Program-made: the position numbers and the translations under genes | Shown: positions 32,026 through 36,849 of the stretch, piece by piece | Layout of the letters: the number at the start of each line of letters is the position of its first letter | Position numbering within the stretch: the stretch's first letter is position 1 | Assembly (NCBI GenBank): GCA_017458185.1 | Contig: JAFTFY010000009.1 | Span: 1 to 36,849 of the forward strand | DNA from: Neisseriaceae bacterium | GTDB taxonomy: Bacteria > Pseudomonadota > Gammaproteobacteria > Burkholderiales > Neisseriaceae | Length of the DNA: 36,849 bases | Direction of reading: 5' to 3' | The notes under the pieces: generated by a model | What the model was told of the DNA's origin: nothing | The model's database searches: none | Seen by the model: the letters and a program-made list of their open reading frames with translations, nothing else

Positions 32026-33808
32026 AAACCAGTTGAATGTTGATGAAGTAGTCGCTTTTTTTGGCGGTGTGGCTGAATTAGTGCGGCAGAGTGCTTTGTT
32101 TTTGCCCGATAATCCGATTTCGCAGGCGGCTGTGTATAAGTGGAAAAGTCGTGGCTCGATTCCTGTGTCGCAGTTAGCCAAGTTGGCTCAATTAGCGAAT
32201 GCACAAGGACGAGATTTTAATATTAACTTATTGATAAACAATAAAAATATGGAGCAGACAATGATGACAAACAATAATCGTGTGGTGATTTTTGATACCA
32301 CACTGCGAGACGGTGAGCAGTCGCCTGGTGCGGCGATGACGCGTGAAGAAAAGGTGCGTGTGGCACGGCAGTTAGAAAAATTAGGCGTGGATATTATGGA
32401 AGCAGGCTTTGCCGCCGCAAGTCCTGGTGATTTTGCGGCGATTGCGGAAATTGCGTCCGTCATTCAGCATTCAACCGTGTGTTCTTTGGCACGAGCCACT
32501 GAAAACGATGTTCGCCGTGCGGGCGAAGCGATTGCCGCAGCCAACCGCCGCCGCATTCACACTTTTATCGCAACCAGCCCCATTCATATGGAGCATAAAC
32601 TGAAAATGCAGCCCGATAAAGTGGTTCAGGCCGCCATTGCCGCAATCAAATTAGCCAAAGAATATACCGATGATATTGAGTTTTCTTGCGAAGACGCAAC
32701 GCGTTCGGATTTGGGCTTTTTGGCAGAAATTTGTTCAGCGGCGATTGAAGCAGGGGCAACCACAATCAATATTCCTGACACAGTGGGCTATTCCGTGCCG
32801 TCTGTAACCGAACGCTTTTTCCGTGAGTTAATCACGCGTACCAAAGGCGGTAACAGCGTGATTTGGTCGGCACATTGCCACAACGATTTGGGTTTGGCGG
32901 TGTCAAACTCATTAGCCGCCGTGCAGGGCGGTGCCAGACAAATTGAATGTACGATTAATGGGTTAGGCGAGCGAGCAGGCAATGCGTCTTTGGAAGAAAT
33001 TGTTATGGCACTGAAAACTCGCCACGATGTATTCGGCTTGGAAACAGGCATAGACACCAAACAAATTGTGCCTGCGTCTAAATTAGTTTCAACCATTACA
33101 GGCTATCCCGTGCAACCGAATAAAGCGATTGTGGGGGCGAACGCCTTTGCCCATGAATCGGGCATACACCAAGACGGCGTTTTAAAATGCCGTGAAACTT
33201 ACGAAATTATGTCGGCTGAAAGCGTGGGCTGGGCAACCAACCGTTTGAGTTTGGGCAAATTATCAGGACGCAACGCATTCCGCACCAAATTAGCGGAAAT
33301 CGGCATTAAATTAGAAAGCGAAGAAGCCTTAAACGCCGCCTTTGCACGATTTAAAGAACTTGCCGACAAAAAACGCGAAATTTTTGACGAAGACTTACAC
33401 GCCCTTGTGTCAGACGAAATGGCAGGACGCACGGCGGACGATTACAAATATATTTCCTTGAAATGTCGCATAGAAACAGGCGAAATGCCGAATGTGCAAT
33501 TAGTGTTTGCCAAAGACGGCAAAGAATATAAATGCGAAAGCGAAGGTTCAGGCCCTGTTGATGCGGCGTTCAAAGCGATTGAAAGCGTGGTAGGCTCTGG
33601 GGCGGAATTATTGCTGTATTCGGTCAATGCCGTAACCGCAGGCACGGAAAGCCAAGGCGAAGTTACCGTGCGACTGTCCAAAGACGGACGCATTGTCAAT
33701 GGACAAGGTGCCGACACCGACATCATCGCCGCCAGTGCCAAAGCCTATTTATCGGCATTGAATAAACTCAAACAAAGTGTCGCTAAACTTAAAGCACAAG
33801 GCGTATAA
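32018..33808 (+). CDS. HTH domain fused in frame to 2-isopropylmalate synthase
   Basis: 596 aa if read from ATG 32018, the first start after the predicted transcript start. Residues 1-77 form a small Cro/YdaS-like HTH domain: [38 protein letters not shown] (recognition helix) and [19 protein letters not shown]. No stop separates it from LeuA: the frame runs through INNKNMEQT into [11 protein letters not shown]. LeuA also has its own start (next entry), so the locus may make both a fusion and free LeuA. The HTH start has no good ribosome binding site. The HTH probably binds the two TTAGACA palindromes around its promoter. The alternative is a separate regulator gene that recently lost its stop. 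Confidence 0.65.
   Translation: MSKNQLNVDEVVAFFGGVAELVRQSALFLPDNPISQAAVYKWKSRGSIPVSQLAKLAQLANAQGRDFNINLLINNKNMEQTMMTNNNRVVIFDTTLRDGEQSPGAAMTREEKVRVARQLEKLGVDIMEAGFAAASPGDFAAIAEIASVIQHSTVCSLARATENDVRRAGEAIAAANRRRIHTFIATSPIHMEHKLKMQPDKVVQAAIAAIKLAKEYTDDIEFSCEDATRSDLGFLAEICSAAIEAGATTINIPDTVGYSVPSVTERFFRELITRTKGGNSVIWSAHCHNDLGLAVSNSLAAVQGGARQIECTINGLGERAGNASLEEIVMALKTRHDVFGLETGIDTKQIVPASKLVSTITGYPVQPNKAIVGANAFAHESGIHQDGVLKCRETYEIMSAESVGWATNRLSLGKLSGRNAFRTKLAEIGIKLESEEALNAAFARFKELADKKREIFDEDLHALVSDEMAGRTADDYKYISLKCRIETGEMPNVQLVFAKDGKEYKCESEGSGPVDAAFKAIESVVGSGAELLLYSVNAVTAGTESQGEVTVRLSKDGRIVNGQGADTDIIAASAKAYLSALNKLKQSVAKLKAQGV
32261..33808 (+). CDS. leuA: 2-isopropylmalate synthase (free form)
   Basis: Condenses acetyl-CoA with 2-ketoisovalerate, the first committed step of leucine synthesis. 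From ATG 32261 (or the adjacent 32264) it is 515 aa, the normal length, with GGAG 6 bases upstream. The catalytic TIM barrel carries [19 protein letters not shown], the metal ligands in [18 protein letters not shown] and [23 protein letters not shown] follows, and the C-terminal leucine-binding regulatory domain is intact to residue 515 (AYLSALNKL near its end). Feedback inhibition by leucine is known for the family. Two DUS follow the stop. Confidence 0.95.
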   Translation: MMTNNNRVVIFDTTLRDGEQSPGAAMTREEKVRVARQLEKLGVDIMEAGFAAASPGDFAAIAEIASVIQHSTVCSLARATENDVRRAGEAIAAANRRRIHTFIATSPIHMEHKLKMQPDKVVQAAIAAIKLAKEYTDDIEFSCEDATRSDLGFLAEICSAAIEAGATTINIPDTVGYSVPSVTERFFRELITRTKGGNSVIWSAHCHNDLGLAVSNSLAAVQGGARQIECTINGLGERAGNASLEEIVMALKTRHDVFGLETGIDTKQIVPASKLVSTITGYPVQPNKAIVGANAFAHESGIHQDGVLKCRETYEIMSAESVGWATNRLSLGKLSGRNAFRTKLAEIGIKLESEEALNAAFARFKELADKKREIFDEDLHALVSDEMAGRTADDYKYISLKCRIETGEMPNVQLVFAKDGKEYKCESEGSGPVDAAFKAIESVVGSGAELLLYSVNAVTAGTESQGEVTVRLSKDGRIVNGQGADTDIIAASAKAYLSALNKLKQSVAKLKAQGV

Positions 33809-33810
33809 AA

Positions 33811-33850
33811 AGTTTCAGGCAGCCTGAACGGTTTTTCAGGCTGCCTGAAA
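33811..33850. repeat. pair of adjacent DUS between leuA and yheT
   Basis: TTTCAGGCAGCCTGAA and TTTTCAGGCTGCCTGAAA stand 5 bases apart directly after leuA. Paired uptake sequences in Neisseriaceae often serve as transcript ends; no other terminator follows leuA. Confidence 0.75.
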
Positions 33851-33869
33851 GCATAAATAGTGATAAAAA

Positions 33870-34850
33870 ATGCCCTTAATTCAATCTTCTTACACACCGC
33901 CGCCGTTTTTGAAAGGCGGGCATGTGCAGACCATTGCTGCTAAATTTTACGCAACGCAACCTATTGATTTTTATCGTGAATTGCGTTTAGATTCCACAGG
34001 GCAAACGCTTGTTGCGTATGATTTTATTGTGGGGCAGCCTGAAAAACCGACCATCGTGATATTTCACGGTTTGGAGGGCAGTTCCAAAAGTCATTATGCC
34101 CAAGCGTTTGCACGAATGGCGAAACATCGAAATCTGCCGTTTGTGGTTGTTCATTTTAGAAGTTGCGGCGGCGTGGAAAATACCGCTTCGGTGTTTTATC
34201 ATTCGGGCGATTCGGCAGAAATTTCTTTTGTTTTGAATAAGATATATTAGGAAACAGGCAAAAAACCCTTTGCCGTAGGCGTGTCTTTGGGCGGCAATGC
34301 TTTGGCTAAATATTTGGGCGAAGTGGGGGCGAATGCCGCCTGCCAAGCCGCCGCTGTGGTTTCTGCTCCTTTGGATTTAATGATTGCCACGCAAGCCTTT
34401 GCCTTGCCTTTTGCACGCACGGTTTATATGCCGTATTTTTTGAAAACGCTGATACCCAAAGCCCGCAAAATTATGCCGACTGCCGACTGGCGGCATTGTT
34501 ATTCTTTGAAAGACTTTGACGACCGCTTTACCGCACCGCTACACGGTTTTGATGACGCTATGGATTATTATCGCAAATCGTCTGCCAAACCGTTTTTGGC
34601 AAGGGTTGCCGTGCCAACTATCGTGATTAACGCACAAAACGACCCCTTTATGCCCGCCAACGCCTTGCCCCGTGCCGATGAAGTGTCGGAGCAGGTGTTT
34701 TTAATGTATCCTAATGAAGGCGGGCATGTGGGTTTTATGGACAATCGGCGACAAGATAAACTCTCATGGCTGCCTGAATGTGTGTTTGATTTTTTTAACG
34801 GAAGTTTTCAGGCTGGGCAGATTAAACATTCAAGTGCAACACTTGAATAG
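33870..34850 (+). pseudogene. YheT-family alpha/beta hydrolase with amber codon and IS-altered C-terminus
   Basis: One frame of 327 codons, broken by TAG at 34248-34250. Before it: FLKGGHVQTIAAKFY, VIFHGLEGSSKSHYAQAF and VVHFRSCGGVEN. After it in the same frame: ETGKKPFAVGVSLGGNALAKYLGE (nucleophile Ser), IVINAQNDPFMP (Asp) and EGGHVGFM (His). A single gene with a nonsense codon is therefore clear. The product would be a soluble esterase-like hydrolase of unknown substrate. Its original end would have been SFQAA-stop, encoded by a DUS; the IS30-family element now replaces this with SFQAGQIKHSSATLE. A GTG/TTG restart near 34278 is possible but lacks half the fold. Confidence 0.85.
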
Positions 34851-35866
34851 AAGTGAGGCGAGTAAAGCGGTAGCATAATGTTTTTTGGTCAGAAAGGATA
34901 CATTATGTGCTATCGCCAACTCGCCCCAAGAGAAAAGTATCACATTGAGTTCAATTTTGGCAAGATGTCTTTACGCCAAATTGCCGCCGAACTAAACCGA
35001 GCCGTTTCGACTATTAGTCGAGAAGTTAAGCGTTGTCTGTCGTTTGGTTTTGCTACTTATGTTGCTGATTATAAAGAAATAATAAATCCAGTCAGAGAAA
35101 GGGCGTGCTACAAACTCAAAGGCAAACTGTTGCGAATGGTAAAATATTTGCTGAAAAAGAAATTCAGTCTAGAGCAGATTTCTCATTATTTATGGCTGAA
35201 AAAAGGGATAAAAATCAGTCATCAAGCGATTTATAACTGGATTTATCATAAGGCGGAGAATAAGGCTGAATATATCAAACCATTACGAATAAAATCGAAA
35301 CATAAACAAAGGAATAAAAGCGGAAAAGTTCATATTCCGAACTTAAAAACGATTGATGAGAGAGAAGATAAATCTGTTTTAATACAACAGGTTGGCAATT
35401 TTGAATTAGATACCATGTTAGGAAAATGCAATAAAAGTGCCATTCTAACTATGGTTGATATGTTGAGTAAGTATGTGTTTATCGTCAAGATTGACGGAAC
35501 GAAAGCGAAATCGACCGAAGAAGCGGTGATTAGAACGCTAAAACATATGAAAAATCATGTATATACACTGACTATGGACAATGGTAGGGAATTTTGCAAT
35601 CATACGATTTTTGGCAATGCGTTAGGTGCAAAAACCTACTTCACACACCCACACAGCCCGTGGGAAAAAGGGCTGATTGAAAATACTAACGGATTGATTA
35701 GACAGTATTTTCCAAAGGGGACGGACTTTAACTTAATCAGTGAAGAAGAGTTAAAATTCGTCCAAAATGAATTAAACAGCCGACCAAGAAAAATATTAGG
35801 CTGGCGAATGCCAAAAGAAGTCTTTACTCAACACTTAAAGTGTTGCACTTGAAACTTTAATCCGCC
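34816..35866 (+). mobile_element. IS30-family insertion sequence, 1051 bp
   Basis: Terminal inverted repeats of 29 bp match at 26 positions: the left begins GGCAGATTAAACATTCAAG, the complement of the right begins GGCGGATTAAAGTTTCAAG, and both continue TGCAACACTT. CTG is repeated on each side (34813-34815 and 35867-35869), the 2-3 bp duplication expected for IS30. Removing the element and one CTG restores TTTTCAGGCTGCCTGAAAA, an intact DUS. The IS carries one transposase gene, whose stop codon lies in the right repeat, and ends the hydrolase frame inside its left repeat. Confidence 0.93.
34905..35852 (+). CDS. IS30-family transposase
   Basis: 315 aa from ATG 34905, which has AGAAAGGA upstream; an in-frame ATG at 34878 would add 9 residues. 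The N-terminal HTH is MSLRQIAAELNRAVSTISREVKR. A second helical region, FSLEQISHYLWLKKGIKISHQAIYNWIY, is typical of the family. The DDE catalytic core has Asp in NFELDTMLGKC, Asp in YTLTMDNGREF and Glu in SPWEKGLIENTNGLIRQYFPKGTDF. All are intact, so the element may be active. The C-terminal LNSRPRKILGWRMPKEVF is also characteristic. Confidence 0.95.
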   Translation: MCYRQLAPREKYHIEFNFGKMSLRQIAAELNRAVSTISREVKRCLSFGFATYVADYKEIINPVRERACYKLKGKLLRMVKYLLKKKFSLEQISHYLWLKKGIKISHQAIYNWIYHKAENKAEYIKPLRIKSKHKQRNKSGKVHIPNLKTIDEREDKSVLIQQVGNFELDTMLGKCNKSAILTMVDMLSKYVFIVKIDGTKAKSTEEAVIRTLKHMKNHVYTLTMDNGREFCNHTIFGNALGAKTYFTHPHSPWEKGLIENTNGLIRQYFPKGTDFNLISEEELKFVQNELNSRPRKILGWRMPKEVFTQHLKCCT

Positions 35867-35877
35867 CTGCCTGAAAA

Positions 35878-35904
35878 TAAAAAACCGCTCCATTTAAGGG
35901 CGGT
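35878..35904 (-). terminator. terminator of lipoprotein copy B
   Basis: ACCGCTC (35884-35890) with GGGCGGT (35898-35904), followed on the minus strand by a T-run. It is identical to the terminator at 27245-27265. The IS30 element lies 12 bases beyond it. Confidence 0.85.
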
Positions 35905-35946
35905 TTTTGGCGTTTGATTATTTTTCAGGCTGCCTGAAAAGATTGT

Positions 35947-36714
35947 TTATTGTTTTTTTGCACCGAATGTGCCGTAAATGTCGTTTTTAGGATTACTTGT
36001 ATCGCGTTGTGAAAATTCTCCTGCCATTTCAGCTGCATTTGTGCCAGCAAATTCCCCATAACCAATTAAATTTTTATCGTCTTTGATATAAAAGGAATCA
36101 TCTTTGTCAATGGTTCCTTGATTAAAGACAAAATCACCGAATTTTTCGGTTTTAATTTCGCCTGTTAATGTTTTGTTCGTAAAATCAACGCGAAATGATG
36201 AAGTGCCTTTGGAAATTTCTCTATCCGAAGGACGAATAGCAACCGCATAACCTTTATAAGTGGCAGTGCCACTTTTGGGAATGGAAACGCTGGGAATGCC
36301 TTGAAAAAAAACATAATCTTTTTTCTCTTTATCATAAGAAATAATGCCATAACGAGCGTAGGATAAATTACCGCCTACGGTTTTGCGTATGCCTTTGGAT
36401 TTATCTTCTAATGACACTATTGAGCCAGTTACACCTGTGGGTAAAATTTCTAAATTTCTACCGTCTAAATTCATAATATTTAAGCGGTTTTGTGGATAAG
36501 TGGGTTCGGCGTTATCTGCCCAGCTAGGACCATCAACGCGTTTGCCATTTTCAAAAATAGCATAATCATAATTTAATGGTTGATTAGGATTAACCACAGG
36601 ATTACCACCATTACTCGGCTGATTAACGGACACAGGACTATCCGAACCGCCTCCGCCACAAGCGGTGAGTGTGAGTGCGGAAAGAATGGCAATTAAAGCA
36701 AAGGTGTTTTTCAT
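35947..36714 (-). CDS. TbpB-like, probably Slam-dependent surface lipoprotein (copy B)
   Basis: 255 aa, closely related to copy A along most of its length. Signal MKNTFALIAILSALTLTAC, then GGGGSDSPVSVNQPSNGGNPVVNPNQ. Shared blocks include YPQNRLNIMNLDGRN, RKTVGGNLSYARYG and the C-terminal DTSNPKNDIYGTFGAKKQ. Between GEIKTEKFG and NAAEMAGEF the two differ almost completely (copy B has FVFNQGTIDKDDSFYIKDDKN), which looks like a variable surface loop of the barrel. Same ribosome binding site and terminator as copy A. It is probably iron-regulated and surface exposed; the ligand is unknown. Confidence 0.85.
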   Translation of the reverse strand: MKNTFALIAILSALTLTACGGGGSDSPVSVNQPSNGGNPVVNPNQPLNYDYAIFENGKRVDGPSWADNAEPTYPQNRLNIMNLDGRNLEILPTGVTGSIVSLEDKSKGIRKTVGGNLSYARYGIISYDKEKKDYVFFQGIPSVSIPKSGTATYKGYAVAIRPSDREISKGTSSFRVDFTNKTLTGEIKTEKFGDFVFNQGTIDKDDSFYIKDDKNLIGYGEFAGTNAAEMAGEFSQRDTSNPKNDIYGTFGAKKQ

Positions 36715-36798
36715 GGTGTGTTCTCCAAAAGGTTAAAAAATATCTGTTATTGTCCGTTAGAGAACGAGCGATTGTCTATAAAACGATAAAATTATTTT

Positions 36799-36849
36799 TA
36801 ATTGTTATTATCAAATTGTATGTAAGTCATTGATATATATATATATATA
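36799..36849 (-). promoter_or_regulatory. regulatory region of lipoprotein copy B: degenerate Fur-like site and AT tract
   Basis: TAATTGTTATTATCA (36799-36813) matches the 7-1-7 Fur consensus at 11 of 14 positions, with a perfect right half ATTATCA and an eroded left half. An AT dinucleotide tract starts at 36833 and runs to the window end (at least 17 bases), in the same place as the (AT)10 tract of copy A. Confidence 0.5.

Noticed and set aside
30243..34250. Amber codon reassignment or suppression, because two genes (brnT, yheT) carry in-frame TAG
   Set aside because: TAG is also the natural stop of the DUF1963 gene (3662) and yceD (28792), so two independent nonsense mutations are simpler. 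No suppressor tRNA is present in the window.
34281..34850. Second half of the hydrolase as an independent gene
   Set aside because: It is in the same frame as the first half and starts in the middle of the conserved nucleophile region, so it is the remainder of one interrupted gene.

Overview
The window looks like chromosome from a Neisseriaceae bacterium of the Kingella/Simonsiella/Alysiella branch. The main evidence is a near-palindrome, TTTCAGGC(T/A)GCCTGAAA, present in roughly 40 copies. It matches the AGGCTGCCTGAA and AGGCAGCCTGAA DNA-uptake-sequence (DUS) dialects of that branch rather than the GCCGTCTGAA of pathogenic Neisseria. The gene set agrees: a BirA-CoaX fusion, PilC, and TbpB-like surface lipoproteins. 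Most genes are housekeeping genes, and the gaps between them are filled with DUS, modular hairpin repeats and MITE-like elements.

Layout. 1-2050: 5' part of a surface lipoprotein, then lysA and lptM. 2050-4140: repeat-rich DNA around a DUF1963 gene. 4141-7216: rfaE2, birA-coaX and a SPOR-like gene. 7460-12077: a minus-strand block of folate, thiol and nucleic-acid genes (thyA, folA, dsbB, rsmJ, DUF3465, rnhB, nth). 12616-16431: a pilC/pilY1-type pilus adhesin. 16563-19255: two small membrane proteins, dapB, bamE and divergent fur. 19609-22735: ratA-rnfH and pth, flanked by two AT-rich orphan membrane genes. 22894-27172: a HAD phosphatase, tRNA-Ser(GGA), serB, an FMN reductase, a tetrapyrrole-methylase-fold methyltransferase and maf. 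27309-28181: a Slam-type lipoprotein with an (AT)10 tract and a Fur-like box upstream. 28307-30179: yceD-rpmF-plsX. 30243-30789: a brnTA toxin-antitoxin locus with a nonsense-mutated toxin. 30998-33808: ygfZ and divergent leuA. 33870-35866: a nonsense-mutated yheT-type hydrolase whose 3' end carries an IS30-family element. 35947-36849: a second copy of the lipoprotein unit.

The most notable points are these. (1) A small HTH domain is fused in frame, without a stop, to LeuA; it lies behind a consensus promoter bracketed by two copies of a TTAGACA-AAA-TGTCTAA palindrome. (2) An IS30-family element sits exactly in the centre of a DUS palindrome, with CTG duplicated, and has rewritten the hydrolase C-terminus. 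(3) A three-member lipoprotein family lies on one strand; two members share a long AT microsatellite, a Fur-box-like site and a terminator, yet differ sharply in one barrel segment. (4) A modular intergenic repeat keeps constant arms but swaps its stem-loop cassettes from copy to copy. (5) Three copies of a roughly 106-bp MITE-like element are present, one of which abuts a start codon and supplies a neighbouring stop codon. All functional calls come from reading the sequence; no database search was run.
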